A DNA stretch of 64,000 nucleotides from Paracoccaceae bacterium (GTDB lineage Bacteria > Pseudomonadota > Alphaproteobacteria > Rhodobacterales > Rhodobacteraceae), in assembly GCA_013214575.1 (NCBI GenBank), contig JABSSD010000054.1, positions 34,039-98,038 of the forward strand. Reading direction: 5' to 3'. Shown here piece by piece: positions 33,078 through 41,113 of this stretch. The notes beneath the pieces are model-generated. The model did not search any database, had not been told where the DNA came from, and saw nothing but the letters and a program-made list of their open reading frames with translations. The translations under genes were made by a program, and so were the position numbers. Position 1 is the first letter of the stretch, and each line of letters opens with the position of its first letter.

Positions 33078-34769
33078 TTAGCCCATCCAGCGCCGCACCG
33101 GGGCGTTGCTTTCCTCCAGGGCCTGGATCACCACATCGATCAGGGTGGGGCCGTCGTGGTCAATGGCCTCACGCAGGACCCGGTCCAGATCGTCGGGATT
33201 CTCCACCCGCCAGCTTTTGACACCATAGGCGGCGGCAACGGCGGCGTGGTCGGTCTGGTTGAAATCGACGTTGTAATAGCGTGCGCCCTTGTCGGCGAAC
33301 TGGCTGGCCTTGATCCAGCCAAAGTTCGAGTTGGAAAAGACAATCATAGTAATCGGCGCGCGGCAGCGGCAGATGGTTTCCAGCTCGCCCACGGTGAAGC
33401 CAAAGGAGCCATCGCCCATCAGCGCCACGACCTTGCTGCTGGGACGTCCGAACCAGGCGCCCAGGGCCGCGGACATCGAATAGCCAAGGGCGCCATGGGC
33501 CCGATTGGTGATGAAATAGCGACCGGCCTGGGCCAATTGGTAATAGGCCGAGAAATAGGGGCAGCTGGTGCCGGGGTCCGACACCACGGTGGCATCGGGC
33601 GGCAGGATCTTCATCAGGCTGTCGATCACCCGTTCCGGCCGGATCGGCGCCTGATCACTGCTGGCGAGTTTGCGAAAGATGTCGAACTTGCGCATCTTGA
33701 TATCGGCAATTGCGGCCGCTCCGCCAAAGGTTTGCGCCCCCTGATCGCGTGTATCCAGCACTGTATTCACCTGTTGCAACGAAAGCTTCAGATCACCGAT
33801 CACGCCGACTTCGGTTTGGTAGTTGGCACCGATCACCATGGGGTCATTGTCAAAGTGGAGGATGCGGGTATTGGCGGTTGGCGCCTCCCAGCGCGAGGTG
33901 GTGGTTGAACCAGCCCGGCAACCCATGAAGATGACCAGATCGGCCGCCTCCATCATCTCCCATGTCTGGTCGGTGCCGCCGTTGGAGCCGACGACGCCAA
34001 GACATTGCGGGTGGATTTCGGCCAGCGAACCCTGACCCGAGATCGAGGTGGCGACGGGGATGTCGAGACGGGTAGCAAGGCGGGAGAGCTCCTCCATTGC
34101 GCCGGCAATTACCACGCCGCCACCACAAACGATCAGCGGATTTTTGGCCGACAGAATGGCCTCTACCGCGGCTTGCGCCGCGCCCGGTTCCGGGGCCTGG
34201 GGGTAGGCGGGGTAGCTTTGGTGTTTGGGGTCGGCCCAGATATCCGCGGCATCGACCTGATCATACTGGATGTCATAGGGCAGGCCGATATGGGCGGCGC
34301 CGGAGCGGCCGGTGGTCATCGCCCGAAACGCAGTGCGCATCATCCGCGGGATGTGCTGGGCCTGTTTGATCACCGTGTTCCACTTGGTCAGCGGCTGCAT
34401 CAGCCGGTCCTGGTCCACCTCGGTCAGGGGGTATTTGCCGTAAGAGCCAACCGAGATATCGGTGGTGATGCCGAGCACCGCATAAGAGCTGTCTGAGGCT
34501 TCGATCAAGCCGGGCAGGATGTAGGTGGCACCGCCGCCCGAGGGGCCTTCGGCGACACCAACCCGACCAGTGACGCGGGAATAGCCATCGGCCATATAGG
34601 TGGCGCTGCGCTCGTCCCGGGTCATGATATGGGTGATGCCGTGATCCAGCCGCAGCAGGGCGTCGTAAAACGGCAGCGTGGTGTCACCGGCAAGGCCAAA
34701 CATGTGGCGCACGCCATGCGCCTGAAGCATCTGCACCATCGCCTCGGCGCCGTTCAGTTTCGATGTCAT
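33078..34769 (-). CDS. Thiamine diphosphate-dependent enzyme, acetolactate synthase-like
   Basis: A 563-residue enzyme with the three domains of the TPP family. The catalytic glutamate lies in TRDERSATYMADGYSR, and the TPP-binding motif runs from GDGSFGFTVGELE to FSNSNFG. The usual HEQ before the glutamate is DER. Acetolactate synthase-like proteins of this type act on many 2-oxo acids, and the substrate is not evident. The start MTSKLNGAEA at 34769 follows GGAGAC; an extension to 34811 is not supported. It is divergent from a GntR gene and a racemase-family gene, so it may belong to their catabolic pathway. Confidence 0.85.
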   Translation of the reverse strand: MTSKLNGAEAMVQMLQAHGVRHMFGLAGDTTLPFYDALLRLDHGITHIMTRDERSATYMADGYSRVTGRVGVAEGPSGGGATYILPGLIEASDSSYAVLGITTDISVGSYGKYPLTEVDQDRLMQPLTKWNTVIKQAQHIPRMMRTAFRAMTTGRSGAAHIGLPYDIQYDQVDAADIWADPKHQSYPAYPQAPEPGAAQAAVEAILSAKNPLIVCGGGVVIAGAMEELSRLATRLDIPVATSISGQGSLAEIHPQCLGVVGSNGGTDQTWEMMEAADLVIFMGCRAGSTTTSRWEAPTANTRILHFDNDPMVIGANYQTEVGVIGDLKLSLQQVNTVLDTRDQGAQTFGGAAAIADIKMRKFDIFRKLASSDQAPIRPERVIDSLMKILPPDATVVSDPGTSCPYFSAYYQLAQAGRYFITNRAHGALGYSMSAALGAWFGRPSSKVVALMGDGSFGFTVGELETICRCRAPITMIVFSNSNFGWIKASQFADKGARYYNVDFNQTDHAAVAAAYGVKSWRVENPDDLDRVLREAIDHDGPTLIDVVIQALEESNAPVRRWMG

Positions 34770-34817
34770 ATCGGTGTCTCCTGGGCTGATTCTCTGTTGA
34801 TCTTGCTGCATTCAAAA

Positions 34818-34826
34818 TTGTATACA
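34818..34826. promoter_or_regulatory. TTGTATACA site in the divergent GntR promoter region
   Basis: TTGTATACA matches the core bound by many FCD-type GntR regulators (TTGTATACAA-like). It lies about 50 bases before the TPP-enzyme start, a suitable place for repression of that gene. Confidence 0.45.
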
Positions 34827-34870
34827 GTTTAGAATGCAAACTTGCACTCATGTCAATTCTCTTGTAGGTT

Positions 34871-34886
34871 GTCTATAATATTAGAC
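34871..34886. promoter_or_regulatory. GTCTA/TAGAC dyad before the GntR gene
   Basis: GTCTA and TAGAC arms flank an AT-only 6-base centre (TAATAT), 11 bases upstream of the GntR ATG. It could be an autoregulatory operator or part of the -10 region of that promoter. Confidence 0.4.
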
Positions 34887-34897
34887 GGGTAAGACTC

Positions 34898-35590
34898 ATG
34901 TCCAAGCAGCAAAGCAATGTAAGCCGGGTCTATGCGGCGCTGCGCCAAATGGCTGCCGACTTTGCCTTTATGCCAGATCAGCGCATCAACGAGAGTGAAC
35001 TGTCGAAGCAGTTGGGGGCCAGTCGCACCCCTCTGCGTGAGGCGTTGAACCAATTGGTGGCCGAAGGTTTCCTGACCTTTCAAAACAACCGGGGGTTCTT
35101 CTGCCGATCGCTGACGCCGAAGTATATTCAGGATCTGTACGAGGCGCGGGTGGCGGTGGAATGTGAGGCCCTGCGGCTGTCGTGTCGCCGGGCCAGCGAC
35201 AGTGAGATTGCTGATCTGGGCGCCTATTTGCAGCAAACCGAGGCCGAATATGAGAACGCCGACGACCCAACCGAGCGGCTGGCGATGGACGAGAGTTTTC
35301 ATATGCGGCTGGTGCTTCTGTCTGGCAACGGCGAGCTGGAGCGGAGCTTGCGCAGTCTGAATGATCGCATCCGTTACATCCGGTTGATTGATCTGCAGCG
35401 AATGCGGGACAAGGCAGGCGTGCGGGTGCCGGGTGAATTGTCGGCCCATAGTCGCATTCTGCTGGCCCTGGCGGGTCGCGATGCGGTGGCGGCTGAGGCG
35501 GCGATGCGCGGGCATATTGAGAAGCGCCGGGAGGCCGCCACCGATGCGGTGCGGATCGCGTTTTCTCAACTCTATGTGCCACAAGACTAA
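34898..35590 (+). CDS. GntR-family regulator with FCD domain
   Basis: A 230-residue regulator. The winged helix covers residues 10-75, with INESELSKQLGASRTPLREA as the recognition region and LTFQNNRGFFCRSL as the wing. The FCD effector domain follows, with metal-site residues in DESFHMRLVL and a late RGHIEKRR. The ligand is unknown. It probably controls the divergent TPP enzyme and the racemase-like gene 22 bases downstream, given two operator-like sites in the 128-base divergent region. Confidence 0.9.
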   Translation: MSKQQSNVSRVYAALRQMAADFAFMPDQRINESELSKQLGASRTPLREALNQLVAEGFLTFQNNRGFFCRSLTPKYIQDLYEARVAVECEALRLSCRRASDSEIADLGAYLQQTEAEYENADDPTERLAMDESFHMRLVLLSGNGELERSLRSLNDRIRYIRLIDLQRMRDKAGVRVPGELSAHSRILLALAGRDAVAAEAAMRGHIEKRREAATDAVRIAFSQLYVPQD

Positions 35591-35612
35591 TCATCATCAG
35601 GAGGGGCAGACA

Positions 35613-36347
35613 ATGCAGCAGGGCGGTAAGACGATATACGGGGCGACGGTTGGCATCCTGATGCTGGAGACGCGGTTTCCCCGCATTTATGGTGACATGG
35701 GCAATGCCATGAGCTGGGATTTTCCGGTGCAGTACCGGGTGGTGGCCGGGGCAACACCGGAGCGGGTGGTGCGCAATGATCCAACGGAATTGGCCCAACA
35801 GTTCATTGATGCGGGTCGCGATCTGCTGCGGTCGGGCTGTGATGGAATCACCACCAATTGTGGCTTTCTGGCGCTGATCCAGGATCAGGTGAAACAGGCG
35901 CTGGGCGTGCCGGTGGCGACCTCGTCGCTGATGCAGGTGCCGATGGTGCAGGCGCTGCTGCCGGCGGGCAAACGGGTTGGAGTGATCACCATCTCGAAAC
36001 CGTCACTGACGGCAGAGCATCTGGCGGCTGCCGGGGCGCCGCTGGATACGCCGGTGATTGGCACCGAGGGTGGCCGCGCCCTGACCGAGGACATTCTGGG
36101 CGACAAGCTGGAGATTGATTTTCAGGCCTGCCGGCTGGATATGATCGACGCCGGCCGCGCAATGGTGGAGAGCCATCCAGAGGTGGGGGCTATCGTGTTG
36201 GAATGCACCAATATGGTGCCCTATGCGCGTGACATCCGCCGGGTGACCGGGCTGCCGGTGTTCTCAATCCATTCCTTTGTGAGCTGGTTTCAGGCCGGGC
36301 TCATGCCGCGTGGGTTCCCGCTGGAGCTGGATGATCCGCGCTGGTGA
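35613..36347 (+). CDS. Aspartate/glutamate racemase-family protein
   Basis: A 244-residue protein of the Asp/Glu/hydantoin racemase superfamily. Two active-site cysteines can be seen, in DGITTNCGFLAL and in AIVLECTNMVP, the usual paired acid/base thiols. The family includes racemases, maleate isomerases and arylmalonate decarboxylases, so the reaction is open. AGGAGGGG lies 7 bases upstream of the ATG at 35613; the longer frame overlaps the GntR gene. It is almost back to back with the convergent binding-protein gene. Confidence 0.85.
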   Translation: MQQGGKTIYGATVGILMLETRFPRIYGDMGNAMSWDFPVQYRVVAGATPERVVRNDPTELAQQFIDAGRDLLRSGCDGITTNCGFLALIQDQVKQALGVPVATSSLMQVPMVQALLPAGKRVGVITISKPSLTAEHLAAAGAPLDTPVIGTEGGRALTEDILGDKLEIDFQACRLDMIDAGRAMVESHPEVGAIVLECTNMVPYARDIRRVTGLPVFSIHSFVSWFQAGLMPRGFPLELDDPRW

Positions 36348-36354
36348 TGAAGAC

Positions 36355-37401
36355 CTAGTTTTGTTGCACAGTGCTGTGCCATTCACTGAGGAAACGTTTG
36401 CGTTTCAGGTGATCCAGAAAGACCAGTAACCCCGGCCCCAGTTGAATGGGGCGGAACGGCACGTTTCGCGCCGAGCCGGTGGTGGGGTAGCGGTGAAAGG
36501 GGTATTCAACCACAATGGGGCTGTTCCAGGCGGCGTCCAGCAGATGGTCGATGAAGTCGCCGGCCAGATCCGGCTGTTGTGCCGTGGTCAGGATCACTGC
36601 GGTGCGCAGCATCATGTTGGTGTAATCCTCGGGCTCGATGATGAGGATGCGGTCGCCCAGATCCTTGCGGGCGCGGGCGTAGCTGCCCAGCACGTTATAG
36701 GCGACCGCGATCTCGCCCCGCGCCACCGCCTCGATCATATCGCTGGAGCAACAGAACAGTTTGGCGCGCAGGCTGCCCATGATCTCCATCAGTCGCCAAT
36801 AGGATTCAGAGGTGCGGGCATCCTGGGTTGCAAACAGGTAGCCCAGGCCGCTGCTGCTCACGTCGTAGGTGCCGATGCGGCCGCGAAAGCGGTCGGGGTG
36901 CTTGCGCAGCAGCGAGATCAGCTGTTGCCGGGACTGGGGGATCTCCAGCTCGGCAAAGGCTGAGGGTGACACCACAATGGAGGCGGGCTCTTGCGAGAAG
37001 GCAAACACATGGTTGCGCCAGTTGCCCCAGACCGGGATCAGATCCACCGCCTTGGAGCGATGTGCCTGGGTGTAACCATCGTTGGCCAGTTTGATCTGCA
37101 GATCCATCGCCGAGGAGAGCGCCAGGTCAAAGGGGTGTTGTTCCTGCATCACGGCGGTCATCAGCTCGGCACTGCTGGCGCTGGTATAGTCGATGGCCAC
37201 GCCGGGATGGTCTTGCAGGAAGGTCAGGATCATCGGCGTCAGCAGCGCAATGTCGGTGGTCGACAGGATCCTGAGCGTGCGGGCCTCGCCGGTGCCAAAC
37301 CGGTGGTGTTCCTCGACCTCGAAGGCCGCCGCCGGTTTCAGCAGCGTCAACAGGGTCGATAGGGCCGCAATCAGGCCAATGGAAAGCAAAGAGATACGCA
37401 T
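36355..37401 (-). CDS. Periplasmic solute-binding protein in the tctDE operon
   Basis: A 348-residue exported protein with an N-terminal signal (LLSIGLIAALSTLLTLLKPAAAF) and an ABC-type iron/small-anion binding fold, seen in TLRILSTTDIALLTPMI, ASSAELMTAVMQEQHPFDLA and GEIAVAYNVLGSYAR. No ABC permease gene is adjacent. It lies 3' of the histidine kinase gene with a 31-base overlap, so it may be a periplasmic co-sensor for the kinase rather than a transport component. This is a known arrangement in some TctDE-like systems. Confidence 0.8.
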   Translation of the reverse strand: MRISLLSIGLIAALSTLLTLLKPAAAFEVEEHHRFGTGEARTLRILSTTDIALLTPMILTFLQDHPGVAIDYTSASSAELMTAVMQEQHPFDLALSSAMDLQIKLANDGYTQAHRSKAVDLIPVWGNWRNHVFAFSQEPASIVVSPSAFAELEIPQSRQQLISLLRKHPDRFRGRIGTYDVSSSGLGYLFATQDARTSESYWRLMEIMGSLRAKLFCCSSDMIEAVARGEIAVAYNVLGSYARARKDLGDRILIIEPEDYTNMMLRTAVILTTAQQPDLAGDFIDHLLDAAWNSPIVVEYPFHRYPTTGSARNVPFRPIQLGPGLLVFLDHLKRKRFLSEWHSTVQQN

Positions 37402-38756
37402 GCGCCGGTCCCCGATTTATTGGTTTCAATGAGGAGAGTGCCGCCGTGGGCCTCGACCACTTCGCGGGCGATGGTCAGGCCAAGACCGGAGCCGACAGTG
37501 CCGACGGCGTTGTCGCCACGGGTGAACCGGTGGGTCAGCACCTCGGTGTCCATGCCGCCAAAGCCGCCGGCCTGGTCTTCGACCTGGATCACGATTTCGC
37601 TGGTGGTTTGCCGGGTGCTGACCTGAATGGCACTGTCACTGGGGGAGTATTTGATCGCATTGTCCAGGATGTTGCGGGTGGCGTTCTGGACCAGAATGGC
37701 GTCACCGGTGATGGTCGGGCAACGGGAGCCGGTAAATCTAAGGTCGATGTCTTTCAGCTCGGCGATTGGTTGCAGGCGGTCCACAAGTTCTTTGGCCAGT
37801 TCAGTCAGATCAATCGCTTTGCGCTCCAGAGTGTCGATGCGAAAGGTGACCATGGCGTGATCCAGCAGCTGCCCCGCCGCGCGTGAGCTTTCGTCGATGG
37901 CGCGGATCATTTCCCGCAGCGAGGCACGGTTTTCAGGTTTCTCAACCCGGAGCAGGGTGATTTCAGCCTGGGCCCGGACGGTGGCCAGCGGCGTGCGCAC
38001 CCGGTGGGCGGCCTCGGCGATAAAATCCTCGGAGCGGGTGAGCGAGACCCGCAGCCGGGCGATAAACTGGTTCAGCGACAGCACCAGCGGGATCATTTCG
38101 CTGGGCACCGGACGTCTCACCGGGCGTAGATCCTTGGGGCCGCGGCGCGATACGGCTGCGGTCAGCTGGTTGAGCGGCCGGATGCTGGACTGGGCGGTCC
38201 AGAACGCCAGTATGGTTGCCACCAGAAAGAAACCAAGGCCAAGCTGCAGGGCTGAGCGAGACAGCTGCGCCAGTTGCGCCGCCTGACCCTCGCGGGTTTG
38301 GGCGACGGTGATCAGGATGTCGGCCGGTGCCCCATTCAGCGACAGGCGGCGCGACAGGGTGACCATACGGATGCCGTCGCCCTTGTAGGAGAGAGTATCA
38401 AAGGCCGATTGGCCGGAGCGCAGCATTTGGCCGCTGATGGGCAGGTCATCGTAGCCGGTCAGCAGCTGGCCCCGCATCGACACACTGTAGAACACCCGGT
38501 CGTCGCTGACATTGCCCAGCATCGACAGCGCCGCATAGGGCAGGTCAACGGTAACCGCATCCGCCTGCACCGAGACCGAGTCCATGATCGAGGTGGCCGA
38601 GGCCAACAGGATGCTGTCATGGGTCTGCTGCGCCACATCGCGGGCAAAACCAAGCACCACAAAGAACAGCAGGGTGGCCAGAACCGCGGCGCTGCCCACC
38701 AGTTGCAGGGTCAGACGGCGGCGCAGCGAGCCACTGGTGGGCAGCGGATCGCTCAT
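37371..38756 (-). CDS. tctE: Sensor histidine kinase, TctE type
   Basis: A 461-residue membrane histidine kinase. Two membrane helices (LVGSAAVLATLLFFVVLGF near 20-38 and LGLGFFLVATILAFW near 172-186) flank a periplasmic sensor part of about 130 residues. The phosphorylated histidine is in the H-box FIAEAAHRVRTPLA, and the ATPase has the N box NILDNAIKYSPSD and GSGLGLTIAREV. It should phosphorylate TctD in response to tricarboxylate-like compounds. The RR gene overlaps by 4 bases and the binding-protein gene by 31. Confidence 0.9.
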   Translation of the reverse strand: MSDPLPTSGSLRRRLTLQLVGSAAVLATLLFFVVLGFARDVAQQTHDSILLASATSIMDSVSVQADAVTVDLPYAALSMLGNVSDDRVFYSVSMRGQLLTGYDDLPISGQMLRSGQSAFDTLSYKGDGIRMVTLSRRLSLNGAPADILITVAQTREGQAAQLAQLSRSALQLGLGFFLVATILAFWTAQSSIRPLNQLTAAVSRRGPKDLRPVRRPVPSEMIPLVLSLNQFIARLRVSLTRSEDFIAEAAHRVRTPLATVRAQAEITLLRVEKPENRASLREMIRAIDESSRAAGQLLDHAMVTFRIDTLERKAIDLTELAKELVDRLQPIAELKDIDLRFTGSRCPTITGDAILVQNATRNILDNAIKYSPSDSAIQVSTRQTTSEIVIQVEDQAGGFGGMDTEVLTHRFTRGDNAVGTVGSGLGLTIAREVVEAHGGTLLIETNKSGTGACVSLCFPLA

Positions 38757-39418
38757 ACCAGTGATATCCGGTAGCCGAGGCCGCGCACGGTGGTGATCTC
38801 AACCCCGGAGCCGGTCAGATGTTTGCGCAGGCGGCCAACATAGACCTCGATGGCGTTCTCAGAGACCTCTTCGTCGTAGGAAAACAGCCGGTCCACCAGT
38901 TTCGGTTTGGAGTGAATGCGGTCTTGTCCATTGAGCAGTATTTCCAGCAGCCGCAGCTCTTTGTTACGCAGCGTGATTGTTTTCCCCGCCACCGAAAGAG
39001 TGCCGGCAAGCGGGTCGAATACCAGATTACCGAATCGTCTCTGGTTGGAGCTGTCGCCTCCGTGGCGCCGCAGAACGGCGCGGCAGCGGGCTTCGAGCTC
39101 GGAAAAATCAAACGGTTTGGTAATGTAATCGTCGGCGCCAAGGTCCAGCATTCCGACCCGGTCCGAGACCTCGGATCGGGCGGTCAGCACGATCACCGGG
39201 GTTTCAATCAGCCGGTTGCGATGTGATCTGAGAAAGCTGCGGCCGTCGCCGTCTGGCAGCATAATATCCAGCAATATCAAGTCGTAATCGGTGGTGGCTG
39301 AATAATCCTCGGCGGCGGCAATATTGGCGGCATGGTCCACCACATGGCCATCCATCCGCAGCCGGTCCAGCACCGCGGTGGCCAGGCTGATATTGTCCTC
39401 GACCAATAGGAAACGCAT
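38753..39418 (-). CDS. tctD: Response regulator, TctD type (OmpR family)
   Basis: A 221-residue OmpR-type regulator. The receiver domain has the acidic pair in LLVEDN, the phospho-accepting aspartate in LILLDIMLPDG, Thr in VLTARS and Lys in DYITKPF. The C-terminal winged helix contains LRNKELRLLEILL and ENAIEVYVGRLRKHL. It is divergent from tctC with a 107-base gap, the likely target promoter. It is first in the tctD-tctE-binding-protein operon. Confidence 0.92.
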   Translation of the reverse strand: MRFLLVEDNISLATAVLDRLRMDGHVVDHAANIAAAEDYSATTDYDLILLDIMLPDGDGRSFLRSHRNRLIETPVIVLTARSEVSDRVGMLDLGADDYITKPFDFSELEARCRAVLRRHGGDSSNQRRFGNLVFDPLAGTLSVAGKTITLRNKELRLLEILLNGQDRIHSKPKLVDRLFSYDEEVSENAIEVYVGRLRKHLTGSGVEITTVRGLGYRISLV

Positions 39419-39525
39419 GTGATCGATGGTCCTTTCTGTTGGCGTGACAGGTTTGTGTCAGCTTGTCGTGGTTCCCTTAGTCATGAGCGGCGTTGCCGTG
39501 ATTTGTCAAATGGGAGGACAATGTG

Positions 39526-40506
39526 ATGAAACTGAAACTGACCCGCCGTGCGGTGATGGTCGCTGCGGCTGCGACTCTGGCGCTTGGGACCCCGGCTGTG
39601 GCCGAGGAACAAATTCTTGATAGCCTGCACTTTTTGATCCCCGGTGGCGCTGGTGGCGGCTGGGATGGCACTGCGCGTGGCACCGGCGAGGCGCTGACTG
39701 GCGCCGGTATCGTCGGCACTGCCAGTTATGAAAATATGTCCGGCGGCGGCGGCGGCAAGGCGATTGGCTTCCTGATTGAGAACGCTGACAGCCAGCATGG
39801 CACCCTGATGGTCAACTCGACCCCGATTGTGATCCGCTCACTGACCGGCGTGTTCCCGTATAATTTCCGCGACCTGACGATGGTTGCCGGCACCATTGGG
39901 GACTATGCGGCGATTGTGGTTGGCAAGGATAGCGCCATCAATTCGATGGGCGATCTGCTGGCGGCCTATCAGGCTGATCCGCGCGCCACCGCCATTGGTG
40001 GTGGCTCGGTTCCCGGTGGCATGGACCACCTGGTTGCGGCGATGGTGATGAAGGCGGCGGGCGAAGATCCAACTGGCGTCAAATACATCCCCTATGATGC
40101 CGGAGGCATGGCCATGGCGGCTTTGCTGTCGGGTGAGATTGCGGCGCTGTCGACCGGTTTCTCGGAGGCGGTGGACCTGGCCAATGCGGGCGAAGTGAAG
40201 ATCATTGGTGTCACTTCGGATGAGCGGGTGTCGGCCTATGCCGATGCGGCGACGATGATGGAACAGGGCATCGATGTCGAGTTTGTCAACTGGCGTGGGT
40301 TCTTTGCGGCTCCGGGTCTGTCTGACGATAAGCTGGCGGCCTATCAGGCGACATTGGCCAAGATGTATGAGACCCCCGAATGGGAAGCCGTGCGCGAGCG
40401 CAATGGCTGGGTCAACATCCACAACAATGGCGATGATTTTGTCAGCTTCCTGGAAAATCAGGAAAAGATCATTGGCGATCTGATGAGCGAACTCGGCTTT
40501 CGCTGA
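39526..40506 (+). CDS. tctC: Tripartite tricarboxylate transporter binding protein
   Basis: A 326-residue periplasmic receptor of the TctC (Bug) family with signal TRRAVMVAAAATLALGTPAVAEE. Family segments are LIPGGAGGGWDGTARGTGEAL, here near 44-64, and GGSVPGGMDHLVAAMV. GGGAGG sits 8 bases before the ATG at 39526; a GTG directly ahead is an alternative. It delivers citrate-like or other organic anions to TctAB. The promoter lies in the divergent region shared with tctD. Confidence 0.92.
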   Translation: MKLKLTRRAVMVAAAATLALGTPAVAEEQILDSLHFLIPGGAGGGWDGTARGTGEALTGAGIVGTASYENMSGGGGGKAIGFLIENADSQHGTLMVNSTPIVIRSLTGVFPYNFRDLTMVAGTIGDYAAIVVGKDSAINSMGDLLAAYQADPRATAIGGGSVPGGMDHLVAAMVMKAAGEDPTGVKYIPYDAGGMAMAALLSGEIAALSTGFSEAVDLANAGEVKIIGVTSDERVSAYADAATMMEQGIDVEFVNWRGFFAAPGLSDDKLAAYQATLAKMYETPEWEAVRERNGWVNIHNNGDDFVSFLENQEKIIGDLMSELGFR

Positions 40507-40519
40507 TCCATGACATGGT

Positions 40520-40586
40520 CCGGGGCGGTTGCGACTGGCCCCGGAATTTTCAAAAATTCCGACCCGTTTTCTGATCAGAAAACGGG
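40520..40586 (+). promoter_or_regulatory. Cluster of intercistronic hairpins between tctC and tctB
   Basis: Three inverted repeats in a row. CCGGGGC and GCCCCGG (40520-40544) flank an 11-base loop. AATTTTCAAAAATT follows. Then a perfect 24-base palindrome runs from 40563 to 40586 with arms CCCGTTTTCTGA and complement. They lie in the 111-base gap after the binding-protein gene, as in the ABC and TRAP operons of this window. Confidence 0.65.
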
Positions 40587-40617
40587 TGGTGACACTTACC
40601 TTTTGGGGGAGGATCCG

Positions 40618-41112
40618 ATGGCGCTTGATCGCTGGATCGCACTGATCATCCTGATGATCAGCATGGCCTATGGATATGCGGCCTTTTTCACTCTGGATGT
40701 CGGATTGCCGCCGTTCATGCAACGCAATGCAATCTGGCCAAGTACCTTTCCAAAGGTTCTGTCAGTTTTGGCTATCAGTTGTGCGCTGATCATTCTGCTG
40801 GGGCAGGGCAAAGGCGACGCCGGACCCAAAGAGGGCGATATCGATTATCGCCGGTTGACTGACTACAATCTGGGTCAGGCCGTGTTGTTGCTGGTGATGA
40901 TGGCAGCATATGCGCTGATGTTGCGGCCGGTTGGGTTTCTGATCTCTACCACTGCCTTTTTGACCATCAGCGCCATGGTTCTGGGCGAGCGCAGGCTGCA
41001 GTACCTGCTGCCGATCACGCTGCTGGCCACTGGGTTGGTTTGGTATTTGGTGCAACAGGTGTTGGGGATCTATCTGCGCCCCTTGCCGTATTTCCTAGGA
41101 ACCGGAGGCTGA
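40618..41112 (+). CDS. tctB: Tripartite tricarboxylate transporter small permease
   Basis: A 164-residue membrane protein of the TctB family with four hydrophobic helices. The segments FPKVLSVLAISCALIILL, AYALMLRPVGFLISTTAF and LGERRLQYLLPITLLAT fit the family. It starts MALDRWIALI at 40618 with GGGGGAGG before it; the longer frame to 40510 crosses the hairpins and is rejected. It ends 1 base before tctA. Confidence 0.88.
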   Translation: MALDRWIALIILMISMAYGYAAFFTLDVGLPPFMQRNAIWPSTFPKVLSVLAISCALIILLGQGKGDAGPKEGDIDYRRLTDYNLGQAVLLLVMMAAYALMLRPVGFLISTTAFLTISAMVLGERRLQYLLPITLLATGLVWYLVQQVLGIYLRPLPYFLGTGG

Positions 41113-41113
41113 T

